Shown in pieces: positions 1 through 9,657 of a stretch of DNA of 64,000 bases. How positions within the stretch are numbered: position 1 is the first letter of the stretch; each line of letters opens with the position of its first letter. The stretch comes from Thermoanaerobaculia bacterium (GTDB lineage: Bacteria > Acidobacteriota > Thermoanaerobaculia > Multivoradales > Multivoraceae). Location of the stretch: the NCBI GenBank assembly GCA_022826745.1, contig JAJDUI010000004.1:25799-89798 (forward strand), given 5' to 3'. The notes beneath the pieces are model-generated. The model searched no databases and was not told where the DNA came from. It was given only the letters and a program-made list of their open reading frames with translations. The position numbers and the translations under genes are program-made.

Positions 1-3000
1 GAGAGATCCTGAGGCGGATCGTGAAGCAGTTGTCGGAGGGCGTGCTCAGGCCCCTCGTCCACGCCCGATGGCCGTTGCTCGAGGCCGGCCCCGCCATGGA
101 ATCGATGCGTGCGGCCCGGCATATCGGCAAGATCGTGTTCACGAATTCGCCCCTTGCCGGGGGCCGGCTGCGGGAGGACCGCACGGTTCTCGTGACCGGC
201 GGCCTCGGCGGCATCGGCTGCGCGGTAGCGGGCTGGCTGGCGGACCGCGGCGCCGGCACGATCGTGCTGAACGGCAGGCGGCCGCCGGACCCCGAAGCCG
301 AGGCGGCGATCGAGGCGCTGCGGGACCGTGGGGTCACGGTTCAGGTCGAACTCGCGGATGTGACGGACGCGTCCGCGGTCGACGCGATGCTCGAGCGCGT
401 GGACCGGGAGCTGCCGCCGCTCGGCGGGGTGATCCACAGCGTCGGCGTACTGGCCGACGCCGCCCTCGGCAACCAGAGCTGGGAGAGCTTCGAGACGGTG
501 CTGTGGCCGAAGATGCTCGGGGCCTGGCACCTGCACCGGGCGACGCTGGATCGGGATCTCGAACTGTTCGTCCTCTTCTCGAGCGTTGCCGGCGTGATGG
601 GCAATCCGGGTCAGGCCAACCACGCGGCGGCGAACGCGTTCCTGGATCAGCTCGCGGCGCACCGCCGCGCCCGGGGGCTGCCGGGCCAGTCGATCGCCTG
701 GGGCGCCTGGTCGGGCATCGGCGAGGCGGAGGAGCAGCGGGAACGGATCGCCGGCCACTTCGCGGCCCGCGGCGTCCGCTGGATCGCACCGGACCAGGGC
801 CTCAAGGTGCTCGACTGGCTCGTGCGTCATGACCTGACGGCCAGCGTCGTGACGGCGGTCGACTGGCCGGTGTTCGGCGAGTCCCTCGAAGACCGTCCGC
901 CTCTGCTCGAGGCGCTGCTGTCCGACGCGGCCGACGAGGGCGACGATGCGGCTTCGACGGAGGATCTGCTGGCGCGCCTGCGGGATTCGCCGCCGGAAGA
1001 GCGCGAGAGCCTCCTGGTTGCATACCTGCAGAGCGAGGTGCAGGCCGTGCTGCGGCTGCCCTCGGCGCCGGCGCCGGCGGTCGGCTTCTTCGACCTGGGC
1101 ATGGACTCGCTGATGGCGGTGGAGTTGCGGAATCGACTGAACCGCGCGTTCGCCGGCGCCTACACGGCGCCGAACACGCTGGTGTTCGACTATCCGGACA
1201 TCGCCGCCCTGGCAGGTCACCTTGGCGGGGAGCTGGGCGATGCCGGCGCCGCGACGCCGCCGCGGGGTGCGCCCGCGCCGGCCGTTCCCGCGACGGTGCG
1301 GGAGGACGACGACGACAGGATTGCGATCGTCGGCATGGCCTGCCGGCTCCCCGGCGCTCCGGACCTCGCGGCCTACTGGCGGCAGCTCGAGTCGGGCGGC
1401 GGAGCGGTGACCGACGGACGGCCGGATCCCGGGCCCTGGGACGGGGTCTGCGGCGATCCCGCGGCCGGCGATGTCACCCATCGTCGCGGCGGCTTCGTCG
1501 AGGGGATCGACCAGTTCGACGCCCGGTTCTTCGGGATCAGGCCGATCGAAGCGCACACGATGGATCCGCAGCAGCGGATGTTGCTGGAGACGACCTGGCA
1601 GGCCCTCGAGGACGCCGGGATCGATCCGGACGGGCTGAGAGGCAGCCGCACCGGCGTGTATGCCGGGTTCAGCGGCTGCGAGTATCGGGATCTGGCGGGC
1701 GCGGGCGGATCCGGCGTCGACTATCTGGGTACCGCCGGCAGTGTCGCCGTCGGGCGCATCGCCTTCGCGCTCGGCCTGATGGGGCCGGCGATGCCGCTGG
1801 ACATGACCTGCGCCTCCTCGCTGGCCGCGATCCACGAAGCGGCGATGGCCTTGCAGAGCGGCGAGATCGATCTTGCCCTGGCCGGCGGCGTCAAGGCGAT
1901 CCTGTCGCGGGCGGTGACGGACTTCATGGTCGAGATCGGGATGCTGTCGTTGACCGGCGAGTGCAGGACGTTCGATGCCTCCGCCGACGGCCATGTCCGG
2001 GGCGAGGGCTGCGGCATCGTCGTGCTCAAGCGGCTCGCGGAGGCGCAGGCTGACGGCGACCGGATCTGGGCGGTGATCCGGGGATCGGCGGTCAACCAGA
2101 ACGGGGCGAGCGCCGGCCTGACGGTGCCGTACGGTCCGGCTCAGGAGCAGGTGATCGAGGCCGCGCTCGATCGCGCCGGCATCGCGCCGGCGGAGATCGA
2201 CTACCTGGAAGCGCACGGCACGGGATCCGCGCTGGGCGATCCGATCGAGGTGCAGGCGGCCGCCGCGGTCTACGGCCGGGGACGGGAACCGGAACGTCCC
2301 CTGCTGATGGGGACCGTCAAGACCGGCATCGGCCATCTGGAAGCGGCGGCAGGCATCGCCGGCCTGATCAAGGTCGTGCTCGCGATGCGCCAGGGCGAGA
2401 TCCCGAAGCAGCTCCATTTCCGGACGCCGAACCCGGCCATCGACTGGGAGCGCCTGCCGGTTCGGGTGACGGGAGAGGCGACCGCCTGGCCGGACGACCC
2501 GGACCGGCCGGCCCGTGCCGGGATCAGCTCTTTCGGGCTGTCCGGAGCGAATGCCCACGTCGTCGTCGAGGCGCACGGCGAGTCGAACGGGGTGGCCGCC
2601 GGCAACGGCCTGCCCTTCGCGCCGGCAGGCGAGCCGCGGCCGGTTGCGGCAACCGCGCCGGAGACGGAGTCCGATCCGGCCGCGACGAACGGGGACCAGC
2701 CACGTCTGGCGCGGTTGCTGCCGCTCTCGGCCAAGTCCGGGGACGCGCTCCGGGATCTGGCGAACCGGTATCTCGGCTGGCTGGACGAACATGCCGACTC
2801 GCTGTCGGGTGAAGGGGAGGCGGAACAGTTGCTGTCGGACATGGCCTGGACAGCGTGCGTCGGGCGGAGCCACTTCGAGCACCGCGCCTCCGTCGTGTTC
2901 CACGACGCGGCCTCGCTGCGCGAAGGGTTGCGCGCGGTGGCCGCCGCGGACGGCAAGCGGGAACCTGCTGTCGCGGACGGCGGTTCCGTCGAGGCGGCGG

Positions 3001-3122
3001 CGGCAGCCTACGAGGCCGGGGACCCGGTTTCGCTGGCCGGGCTGTTCGCCGGCGAAGAGCGGCGGCGGGTCGCGCTGCCCGGCTATCCGTTCCAGCGCCG
3101 TCGCTTCTGGATCGGCTCCTAA
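1..3122 (+). CDS. Modular type I polyketide synthase, C-terminal part (ER end-KR-ACP-KS, no AT); 5' end outside the window
   Basis: The frame is open from base 3, so the gene starts upstream. The first ~45 residues resemble the end of an enoyl reductase (HIGKIVF). A KR domain follows (TGGLGGIG cofactor loop; FSSVAG and the N-x-x-N region), then an ACP with [10 protein letters not shown] near residue 360 (Ser carries phosphopantetheine). A ketosynthase starts near residue 433, with catalytic Cys in DMTCASS (~597) and His in EAHGTG (~732) and [10 protein letters not shown] (~772). After the KS comes a KS-AT linker (LPLSAKSG) and then directly the post-AT motif YPFQRRRFW and the stop. No acyltransferase domain lies between, an arrangement seen in trans-AT ketosynthases. 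The KS must therefore pass its chain to another protein, or the line ends here. It converges with the hydrolase gene, the stop codons overlapping by four bases. Confidence 0.9.
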   Translation, partial: EILRRIVKQLSEGVLRPLVHARWPLLEAGPAMESMRAARHIGKIVFTNSPLAGGRLREDRTVLVTGGLGGIGCAVAGWLADRGAGTIVLNGRRPPDPEAEAAIEALRDRGVTVQVELADVTDASAVDAMLERVDRELPPLGGVIHSVGVLADAALGNQSWESFETVLWPKMLGAWHLHRATLDRDLELFVLFSSVAGVMGNPGQANHAAANAFLDQLAAHRRARGLPGQSIAWGAWSGIGEAEEQRERIAGHFAARGVRWIAPDQGLKVLDWLVRHDLTASVVTAVDWPVFGESLEDRPPLLEALLSDAADEGDDAASTEDLLARLRDSPPEERESLLVAYLQSEVQAVLRLPSAPAPAVGFFDLGMDSLMAVELRNRLNRAFAGAYTAPNTLVFDYPDIAALAGHLGGELGDAGAATPPRGAPAPAVPATVREDDDDRIAIVGMACRLPGAPDLAAYWRQLESGGGAVTDGRPDPGPWDGVCGDPAAGDVTHRRGGFVEGIDQFDARFFGIRPIEAHTMDPQQRMLLETTWQALEDAGIDPDGLRGSRTGVYAGFSGCEYRDLAGAGGSGVDYLGTAGSVAVGRIAFALGLMGPAMPLDMTCASSLAAIHEAAMALQSGEIDLALAGGVKAILSRAVTDFMVEIGMLSLTGECRTFDASADGHVRGEGCGIVVLKRLAEAQADGDRIWAVIRGSAVNQNGASAGLTVPYGPAQEQVIEAALDRAGIAPAEIDYLEAHGTGSALGDPIEVQAAAAVYGRGREPERPLLMGTVKTGIGHLEAAAGIAGLIKVVLAMRQGEIPKQLHFRTPNPAIDWERLPVRVTGEATAWPDDPDRPARAGISSFGLSGANAHVVVEAHGESNGVAAGNGLPFAPAGEPRPVAATAPETESDPAATNGDQPRLARLLPLSAKSGDALRDLANRYLGWLDEHADSLSGEGEAEQLLSDMAWTACVGRSHFEHRASVVFHDAASLREGLRAVAAADGKREPAVADGGSVEAAAAAYEAGDPVSLAGLFAGEERRRVALPGYPFQRRRFWIGS

Positions 3123-4021
3123 GCGAGCCCGTTCGTCTTCAGGAAGTCCCTGAGCATCGCGACGCACGCCGCCGGCTTTTCCAGTTGGAGGAAGTGAGTG
3201 GCCTCGGGCAGGAAGTCGTAATCCACGGTCATCATGTGACTGAGGTCGAAGGTCGGCAGGTAGGCGTACTCGAGGGTGGGGTCGGCGCCGAGGACCTTGG
3301 TCGGGCATGAGAGCAGCGTCAGATCCAGGAGGGGCGCGAAACTCCGGACGTAGTCCATGATCTGGGCTTCGTACTCTCGCGGACAGCGGAGCTCGAAGCC
3401 GTCGCCGTCGGCCGCCCTGCGCAGCGTCGTCGAGGCCATCAGTTCGCGCACGCCGGGCAGCACCCGCGCAAAGGCCGGCAGGTAGCTGAGGAGTTCGGCG
3501 AACTCGGCCTCCGTGCGGAAGCGGTAGCCCCGCCGGCGCGTCATCGCGGCCGCGCGTTCGGCAGCCTCGTCGAGTTCCTGGAGAGCTCCGATCGGCTTGC
3601 ACAGCGGCGGATCGAACAGCACCAGCCCCGAGTACGCGTTCCTGAACGCGAGGATGGCCACCAGCGTCGAGAGGGAGTGAAAGACGCCGACGGACGGTTT
3701 GGCGCCGTACTCCTGTTCGATGGCGTCGAGCACGAGGTCATGGTCGTGCATCAGCACCGGGACGTTGTGATCCTGTCGGCGTCCGACGCTGTTCCAGCCG
3801 TGGTTCCGCAGATCGAACATGACCAGGTCGAAGTCGTCGGCGAGCAGGGACCAGAACGGGTAGTAGAGATCGATCGCGAGACCGTTGCCGTGGCTCAGGA
3901 TGAGCCGCAGACCGGCGTCCGGGTTGCCGTGCCGCCGAACGACGGTGACCGTGTCGTCGTCGAGGCGAACCTCGCACGCCGCGAGCGGTTCGGGGACTTC
4001 CCAGATCGTCTCAGCCGGCAC
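3119..4021 (-). CDS. Alpha/beta-hydrolase (possible PKS-associated thioesterase or hydrolase)
   Basis: About 300 residues with an alpha/beta-hydrolase plan: oxyanion strand LILSHGNGLA, a D-x-RNHG segment, a nucleophile elbow GVFHSLSTLV with Ser in the HSLS context rather than strict GxSxG, and a C-terminal catalytic His in PEATHFLQLEKP. I prefer the GTG at 4021, which has GGGAG upstream and overlaps the end of the phosphopantetheinyl transferase gene by 11 bases; an upstream start at 4057 is also open. Its place after ACP and PPTase genes beside a PKS suggests chain release or editing in the same pathway, but no substrate can be read from the sequence. Confidence 0.8.
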   Translation of the reverse strand: MPAETIWEVPEPLAACEVRLDDDTVTVVRRHGNPDAGLRLILSHGNGLAIDLYYPFWSLLADDFDLVMFDLRNHGWNSVGRRQDHNVPVLMHDHDLVLDAIEQEYGAKPSVGVFHSLSTLVAILAFRNAYSGLVLFDPPLCKPIGALQELDEAAERAAAMTRRRGYRFRTEAEFAELLSYLPAFARVLPGVRELMASTTLRRAADGDGFELRCPREYEAQIMDYVRSFAPLLDLTLLSCPTKVLGADPTLEYAYLPTFDLSHMMTVDYDFLPEATHFLQLEKPAACVAMLRDFLKTNGLA

Positions 4022-4768
4022 GCCTCTCCCTTCTTCGCGGGTTCGTGGGCACGGCACGGTTCGGAACGGTCTCCGGCAGTTCCCGCGCCAGCGCTGCCGC
4101 GAAGCGAACGTCCTCGAGGGCCTCCAGCCTCCAGGCGACGCCCGGCGCGCCCGGAAGCCGAAAGTCGGGGCAGCGCTCCCGAGACTGCGGTGCGGCCTCG
4201 CCCTCGGGCGCTCCGCGATACAGGGCGCGAGGGATCTCGAACCCGGCGGTATCCAGCCCGAGGCCCAGGCCGGACGCTTTGAGAACCGCCTCCTTCAGGG
4301 TCCAGAGTCGATAGAAGAGGTCGGTCTTCCGGTCTCCGTCCGCGGCCTCGAGTTCGGCCCGTTCGCCGGGCGCGAACAGCAGCCGGATGTCGTCATTCAG
4401 ATTCCGGCGCGGGGCTCGTTCCTCGACGTCCACTCCGATCCGCCCGTGCGGAACGAGGGCAATCAGTCCGTGGCCGCCGCTGTGACTGACGCTGAAACCC
4501 ACCGGTGACGGAACCCCGCCGACCACCGCGAAGGGCTTGCCACGGTCCAGAGTCCCGAACGAGAGCTCCGCATTGGCGCAGCCGAGGCGGCGGCAGAGCA
4601 GGGCACGAAGGGCGGCGCGACAAAGCGTGAACTCGCGCCGGGGCGCGGCTCTCGTAAAGCGGCGCCGGCGAGCGCGTTCCGTCTCGTCCAGCCAACCCAG
4701 GGCGTCCGCCTCCGGATTTGCGCCGGGCCTGAGGTCGACGTGAACGACTGCCGCGTCGTCCGACTCAT
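4011..4768 (-). CDS. Sfp-type 4'-phosphopantetheinyl transferase (start codon unresolved)
   Basis: Transfers phosphopantetheine from CoA to the serine of carrier proteins, presumably the neighbouring ACP and the PKS. Family marks in order: an N-terminal DETERARRRRF segment, LSFGTLDRGKPF, the FSVSHSGG substrate loop, GVDVEE (Mg-binding Asp/Glu) and FYRLWTLKEAVLKASG (WxxKEAxxK). The GTG at 4526 would remove about 80 conserved residues. The frame stays open upstream towards the ACP gene and encodes the expected N-terminus (HVDLRPG...), but I find no ATG, GTG or TTG in that frame. The ATG at 4766-4768 is in a different frame. So the start is either a rare codon, or there is a one-base frameshift near the 5' end. 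The upstream boundary given is approximate. Confidence 0.75.
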
Positions 4769-4822
4769 GGAACGGGCGCCGCGCTGGCGCCCGCTGACGC
4801 GAGTCGGACGCGCGGCGACTGC

Positions 4823-5053
4823 TCAGCTCGCGTTCGAGGCGAGCCAGTTGCTGAGATCGCGAAGGTTCTTGAACTCCGCGATCTGCAGCGGCGGAATCTC
4901 GACGTTGAAGTCCTCGCCGACCTTCTTGAAGAAGGCCACCATCTGCACGGAGGTCACGCCGGAGTTACCCAATCCACTGTTGAAGTCCGGGTCGTGGCCG
5001 AGATCGAGCTGTTCGTTCACAATCGCCGTGATGCGGGCGTCAATGTCTGCCAT
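4823..5053 (-). CDS. Stand-alone acyl carrier protein
   Basis: A 76-residue carrier protein, the usual ACP length. The phosphopantetheine Ser is in GVTSVQMVAFF, corresponding to the common DSL/DSV site, with helix IV residues EIPPLQIAEFKNLRDL after it. A clear ribosome site (AGGAG, 8-9 bases upstream) supports the ATG at 5053. It is the first gene of the minus-strand set ACP, PPTase, hydrolase that faces the PKS gene, so it is most likely a discrete carrier for the same polyketide or lipid pathway rather than the housekeeping fatty-acid ACP. The following ~190 bases (5054-5244) hold no gene I recognise and probably the promoter. Confidence 0.88.
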   Translation of the reverse strand: MADIDARITAIVNEQLDLGHDPDFNSGLGNSGVTSVQMVAFFKKVGEDFNVEIPPLQIAEFKNLRDLSNWLASNAS

Positions 5054-5244
5054 CGGGTTGATTCTCCTTGTTTAAGGGGGCTTTGAGAACAACGTGCCCG
5101 TTGGGCGTGCTGCTGCCCTTGGTTGACTGTCGGGTTGACCGGGAGATTATCGTCCCGGCCGCGTCCCCGGTCAAGGGCTGGCGAGCCGCCCGGCGGGCGG
5201 CGCCAGGACCTGAGGCCTGGCGGTCGCGACGTTGAGGCCGAACG

Positions 5245-7503
5245 CTACGGCTGGATCATGTAGGTGAACTTGACCGCGATCTGCCGGTGCGTGCTCTGCC
5301 GGTAGCGCAGATCCTCGGCCATCCAGTTCTCGTTGTAGACGACGAACAGGTCGGAGCCGGGCCTGTAGATCCAGTGCAGCCGGATGTTCGTCCCGAGGTC
5401 GCCGGACAGGTCGTTGTACTGGACGATCGTGTTCAGCCGCAGGTTCGGGCTGAACGTGAAGTTGACCAGTTGGCTGTAGAGCCCGACATCGAAGGCGCCC
5501 TGCGGCAGCTCGACGGAGTTGAAGACCCAGCGGGTTTCCGTCTGCACGAGCCTCGAGAGCCGGAGATTGACCGTGGCCCGGCCGGAGGTCTGGGTTCCGC
5601 CGTAGAAGTCGCCGGCGAAGACGCGCCCGCGAAAACCGACGAGCCGGCTCTGGTTCGTGAAGGCGGCGAGGACGACGTTGTCGAAGTCGTAACGCCCCGG
5701 CGGAATCACGATCCCGGGCGATACCTCGAAGGGCGCGATCAGGTTCTCCGTTTCCCAGACGTATCCCAGCCGCCAGCGGTCCTCGCCCGTCGTCCTCATG
5801 CCGATCGGCGAGAACTCGATCCGCCGGGTTTCCAGGTCGCCGTCGTCGAGCGTCTCGTAGTAGTCGACGTTCAGCTCGGTGAACCAGGTGCGGACGAAGC
5901 CGCGCTCGATCCGTGGCAGCCACTGGATGTACGGGGCGAGGTGGCGGACGTTGTTGCGCAGGAGAAAGCCGGCCTTCGGGCTGTAGTCCTCCTCGATCTC
6001 CTGGGCGTCGAGGTACACGGTCCACTCCGGGCCCTGGTAGTCGAAGTTGAAGCCGTAGGCGGACTCGCCGGCGTCGGAGGTGCCGCCGTCGCCGTCCGGC
6101 TCTTCGCTGATGCCGCTGCTGGTCCAGAAGCCTCCGAAGATCATCTTCGACGTCGGCTTGTAGACGAAGTCGACGCCGGCGACGCGGTTGGCGTCCTCGG
6201 CGTCCGGCGCCGCCTCGGTGAGCACGGCGCCGATCGACGACCGCTGGCCGACGTTTCGCTTCAGCCGGGCCACCGTGAAGGCGTTCCCGGGCACCGTTCC
6301 GCTGTCTTGCTGGAGTCCGGCCGTGGCGACCCGCAGCACGCCGAGGTCCCAGCCGCCGACGCGGCCGGTGAGCCGCGCCCCCCAGTCGATCGGTACCTGC
6401 CGGCCCTCGTCGAGACCGACCCGGCGCGAGAAGAACGCCTTGAGCACCGGCGGCTCGAAGAAACGGCGGTGAGGCGGCCCGAAGTCGAAGATGCCCGCGT
6501 TTTCGAGGAAGAAGTCGCGTTTCTCGGGAAAGTAGAGCGAGAACCGGGTCAGGTTCGTCTGCAGTTCGTCGACCTCGACCTCGGCGAAGTCCGTGTTGTA
6601 CGTCAGGTCGAGCGCCAGGGAGCGGGTCACGCCCCACTTGATGTCCAGGCCGCCGTCGCCGTCCGTCAGGGGGTCGGCGTCCAGCCGTGGATCCTCGCTG
6701 ACGTCGCCGATCACGAAGGGCTTGATCTGAAGCTGCGCCGACTGCGCCAGACCGGTCAGGCCCGTCAGTTCGCCCGCCATCGAGATGCGGTGGACGGGTT
6801 GGACCAGGGAGCCGACCTGCCCCAGCATGCTGACCTCCCGCGGCAGGCCGGACCAGTGCGTCATTTCGCGCTTGTGGGCGATGTACCGCTGGACGTTGAA
6901 GCCCCAGGCCGGCGCCGCCGGGTCGAATCGCAGGGTCGAGATGGGAATCGCGATCTCGGCCGCCCAGCCGAAGGCGGTTCGCCGTGCCGCCACGGACCAG
7001 ATGCCGTCCCACTCGAGGTTCAGGTCGCGGCCTTCGTCCGTGACCAGGGTGTCGGCCCTGGCGGCGTTCAGGTTCGTCTCGAAGGCGTAGCCGTTGCGCC
7101 GGTCGTGGAACGTGTCGAGCAGCAGGATGATCGAGTCGTCCTGGAAGATGCGGCTGTCGCGCTCCATCTCCTTGGCGATGATCGCCTCGGGGCTCGCGTC
7201 GAAGGCGGTGATGCCGAAGTAGATCGTCGAGTCCGTGAACACGACGCGGACTTCGGTCTGCTCGGTGGCCGGCACGCCGTCGAGCGGCTCGTGCTGCACG
7301 AAGTCGGCGCCAACGTTCGACTCGGCCCACACCGCGTCGCTCAGGTCGCCGTCGACGGTGGGGCCTTGCTCGACCCGGGTAGCGGCCATCGTCGGGCGCT
7401 CGGTTTCCGGCGCCGGATCCTGCAAACCGGCGGCCGCCGCCGCCAGCAGGGCGAATCCGCCGGCGATGGCCGCGGCAGTCGGCTTCGGTCTCGGCAACGG
7501 CAT
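5245..7503 (-). CDS. DUF5916 outer-membrane protein with N-terminal CBM9-like domain
   Basis: A 752-residue secreted protein. The N-terminus has a positive/hydrophobic signal segment (about residues 1-28). Residues ~40-230 look like the carbohydrate-binding family 9-like fold (PTVDGDLSDAVW, DDSIILLLDTF, GWAAEIAIPISTLRF). The rest is typical of DUF5916: the FSLYFPEKRDFFLENAGIFDFG stretch is its hallmark, followed by alternating beta-rich segments that end in an aromatic-terminated strand, as in a membrane barrel. Function of the family is not established. It is transcribed away from the export cassette; a divergent promoter region of about 115 bases separates them. Confidence 0.85.
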   Translation of the reverse strand: MPLPRPKPTAAAIAGGFALLAAAAAGLQDPAPETERPTMAATRVEQGPTVDGDLSDAVWAESNVGADFVQHEPLDGVPATEQTEVRVVFTDSTIYFGITAFDASPEAIIAKEMERDSRIFQDDSIILLLDTFHDRRNGYAFETNLNAARADTLVTDEGRDLNLEWDGIWSVAARRTAFGWAAEIAIPISTLRFDPAAPAWGFNVQRYIAHKREMTHWSGLPREVSMLGQVGSLVQPVHRISMAGELTGLTGLAQSAQLQIKPFVIGDVSEDPRLDADPLTDGDGGLDIKWGVTRSLALDLTYNTDFAEVEVDELQTNLTRFSLYFPEKRDFFLENAGIFDFGPPHRRFFEPPVLKAFFSRRVGLDEGRQVPIDWGARLTGRVGGWDLGVLRVATAGLQQDSGTVPGNAFTVARLKRNVGQRSSIGAVLTEAAPDAEDANRVAGVDFVYKPTSKMIFGGFWTSSGISEEPDGDGGTSDAGESAYGFNFDYQGPEWTVYLDAQEIEEDYSPKAGFLLRNNVRHLAPYIQWLPRIERGFVRTWFTELNVDYYETLDDGDLETRRIEFSPIGMRTTGEDRWRLGYVWETENLIAPFEVSPGIVIPPGRYDFDNVVLAAFTNQSRLVGFRGRVFAGDFYGGTQTSGRATVNLRLSRLVQTETRWVFNSVELPQGAFDVGLYSQLVNFTFSPNLRLNTIVQYNDLSGDLGTNIRLHWIYRPGSDLFVVYNENWMAEDLRYRQSTHRQIAVKFTYMIQP

Positions 7504-7603
7504 TGCGGAGGACGAAGGCTAACTGCTAACAACAGGGTCGGCATCGTCGCCGGGCCCATTGGCGGTCCGCCGGTATCCGCCGCCGAGACGCGAGAGGGCG
7601 CGC

Positions 7604-7609
7604 TATAGT
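7604..7609 (+). promoter_or_regulatory. Possible -10 element (TATAGT) for the LolA-like gene
   Basis: TATAGT ends ten bases before the GTG start at 7620, so transcription would begin almost at the start codon (near-leaderless). I see no convincing -35 hexamer 17 bases upstream, so this is a weak call. Confidence 0.35.
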
Positions 7610-7619
7610 CCTCTTTCGC

Positions 7620-8384
7620 GTGAACGAACTCCTCGGCCGCACCGGCGCCGCGTTGGCGGTTGCTTCTCTCCTCTGGGCCGCCGCCGCGGCGGCTCAGCCG
7701 GCCGACCCGCCGCTCGACGTCCTGATGCGCGCCACCGACGACGCGATGCGCGGCGACTCGAGCGAGAGCCGGATCACGATGCGGATCAAGACGGAGCGCT
7801 GGCAGCGTGAGTTGCGGCTCCATGTCGTCTCCGAGGGCACAGAGACGGCGCTGATCCGGATCGAAGCGCCGGCGAAGGAGCGCGGCACGGCGACGCTCAA
7901 GGTCGAGCAGAACATCTGGAACTACCTGCCTAAGGTCGACCGGACGATCAAGGTGCCCGGGTCGATGATGCAGGCGGCGTGGATGGGCAGCCACTTCACG
8001 AACGACGACCTGGTCCACGAGTCGCGCTACAGCGAGGACTTCGAGTGCGCCTACCGGGAACGGCCGGCGGACGGGTCGGGCCACTGGCTGGTGCGCTGCG
8101 TTCCGTTGCCGGATGCGCCCGTCGTCTGGGGCGCGATCGACGCGCGTTTCCGGGCCCGGGACATGCTGCTCGACCAGGCCGAGTACTTCGACGAACGCGA
8201 TCGGCTGGTGCGCACGGTCATGTACGAGGACTTCGGTCCGCTCGGCGGCCGGACGCTGCCGCGGCGGATGCGGGTGATACCGGCGGACGACGCCGACGAG
8301 TTCACCGAGATCGTGTACGAGGAACACGCCTTCAACGTCGATTTGCCGCCGGGTACGTTCTCGCTGCAGTCGCTACGCCAGTAG
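7620..8384 (+). CDS. LolA-like outer-membrane lipoprotein-sorting protein
   Basis: A 254-residue periplasmic protein with a signal peptide (cleavage near AAAQPADPP, residue ~25). It shows the LolA_like pattern: repeated strand segments around ERGTATLKVEQNIWNYLPKV, DRTIKVP, MQAAWMGSHFTNDDLV and the closing EEHAFNVDLPPGTF. Proteins of this family carry lipids or lipoproteins across the periplasm and occur next to FtsX/MacB-type ABC permeases, as here. The start is GTG at 7620. It is followed after 15 bases by the first permease and heads a five-gene run ending with an outer-membrane barrel, which suggests a complete envelope export path. The cargo cannot be told from the sequence. Confidence 0.82.
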   Translation: MNELLGRTGAALAVASLLWAAAAAAQPADPPLDVLMRATDDAMRGDSSESRITMRIKTERWQRELRLHVVSEGTETALIRIEAPAKERGTATLKVEQNIWNYLPKVDRTIKVPGSMMQAAWMGSHFTNDDLVHESRYSEDFECAYRERPADGSGHWLVRCVPLPDAPVVWGAIDARFRARDMLLDQAEYFDERDRLVRTVMYEDFGPLGGRTLPRRMRVIPADDADEFTEIVYEEHAFNVDLPPGTFSLQSLRQ

Positions 8385-8399
8385 AAGGAGCGCTGCCGG

Positions 8400-9626
8400 A
8401 TGAAGCTCCTCCGCATGGCCTGGCGCAACCTGTGGCGGAACGGCCGCCGCACCCTGGTCACGGTCGGCGCGATGACCCTGGCCCTGTGGGCGATGGTGCT
8501 CTACACGTCGCTCATGCAGGGGATGCTGGGCAGCATGGAGAGCACGCTCCTCGACGTCGAGCTGGGCGAGATCCAGATCCACGCCGACGGCTACCGGGAG
8601 CGGCCCTCGATCTGGGAACGGATCGAGGATCCGGAGGCTCTGCTCGAAGCACTTGACGAGACCGGGCTGCGCTCGAGCGCGCGCCTGCTCGGCGGCGCGC
8701 TGGTCGCTTCGGGGGAGGCCTCGACCGGGGCCCTGCTCAAGGGGCTGAGGCCGGAGCGGGACGCCCGGGTCAGCGACGTCCATGAGCGGCTCGACCGGGG
8801 CGAGTGGCTCGACCCGGCCGACGGTTCCGGCGTGGTGCTCGGCTACCGGCTCGCGCGCACGCTGGGCGTGGACGTCGGGGACGAGCTGGTCGCGCTCAGC
8901 CAGGCGACCGACGGCAGCATGGCGAACGACCTGTTTCAGGTGCGGGGCGTGCTGCAGAGCCTGAGCGAGGACACGGACCGCGGGACCGTGTTCCTGGTGG
9001 AGGACGCGTTCCGGAGCTTCTTCGCCCTGGAGGACGGCGCCCACCAGGTCATCGTTCGCAGTGGCGAAGGGCAGGAGCTCCTGGCGGCGACGGGGGTCGT
9101 GGAAGAGGCCGCGGCGGCGAGCGTCTCCGGGGTGGAAGTGAGGACCTGGCGGGATCTCCTGCCGGGCATCGCGAACGTGCTCGACTCCGCCCAGGCGGCC
9201 GTCCAGGTCGTGGCCTTCATCGTCTACGTCGTGATCGCGATCATGATCCTGAACGCGATGCTGATGGCGGTCTTCGAGCGGATCCGGGAGTTCGGCGTAC
9301 TGAAGGCGATCGGCGTTTCGCCCAGGCGGGTGCTGGCGCTCATCCTGACCGAGGGCGCGCTGCAGGCGGCGCTGGCGATCGCCGTCGGGCTGCTGGCCAG
9401 CCTGCCGACGCTCTGGTTCGTCGTGTCGCGTGGGATCGACGTCGGTCAACTGGGCGGCACCGCCATCATGGGCGTCTCCATGGACCGGATCTGGACCGGC
9501 GCTGTGAGCCCGGTGACGATTGCCGGGCCGGTCTTCATCCTGCTCTTCATCGTCGGGCTGGCGGTCCTGTTCCCGGCGGTCAAGGCCGCGCGCATCAGCC
9601 CGGTCGAGGCGATCCACCACCAGTGA
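8400..9626 (+). CDS. ABC transporter permease, FtsX/LolC/MacB type (first of two)
   Basis: A 408-residue membrane protein with the MacB/FtsX plan: one N-terminal TM helix after the WRNLWRNGRRTLVT motif, a large periplasmic domain (~residues 45-255), then three C-terminal TM helices containing the family motif REFGVLKAIGVSPRRVLALI. It starts with a purine-rich ribosome site (AGAAGGAG) and lies 31 bases before a second, different permease. The two presumably form a LolCE-like heterodimer with the downstream ATPase and draw cargo from the inner membrane to the LolA-like protein. Confidence 0.88.
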   Translation: MKLLRMAWRNLWRNGRRTLVTVGAMTLALWAMVLYTSLMQGMLGSMESTLLDVELGEIQIHADGYRERPSIWERIEDPEALLEALDETGLRSSARLLGGALVASGEASTGALLKGLRPERDARVSDVHERLDRGEWLDPADGSGVVLGYRLARTLGVDVGDELVALSQATDGSMANDLFQVRGVLQSLSEDTDRGTVFLVEDAFRSFFALEDGAHQVIVRSGEGQELLAATGVVEEAAAASVSGVEVRTWRDLLPGIANVLDSAQAAVQVVAFIVYVVIAIMILNAMLMAVFERIREFGVLKAIGVSPRRVLALILTEGALQAALAIAVGLLASLPTLWFVVSRGIDVGQLGGTAIMGVSMDRIWTGAVSPVTIAGPVFILLFIVGLAVLFPAVKAARISPVEAIHHQ

Positions 9627-9657
9627 CAGCCTGCGCCGTACAGAGGGAGGAAGGAAG

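Noticed and set aside
5287..7608. 773-codon open frame on the + strand
   Set aside because: It is antisense to the DUF5916 gene, which has clear homology; GC-rich codon use leaves the opposite strand open. The predicted protein has no domain pattern.
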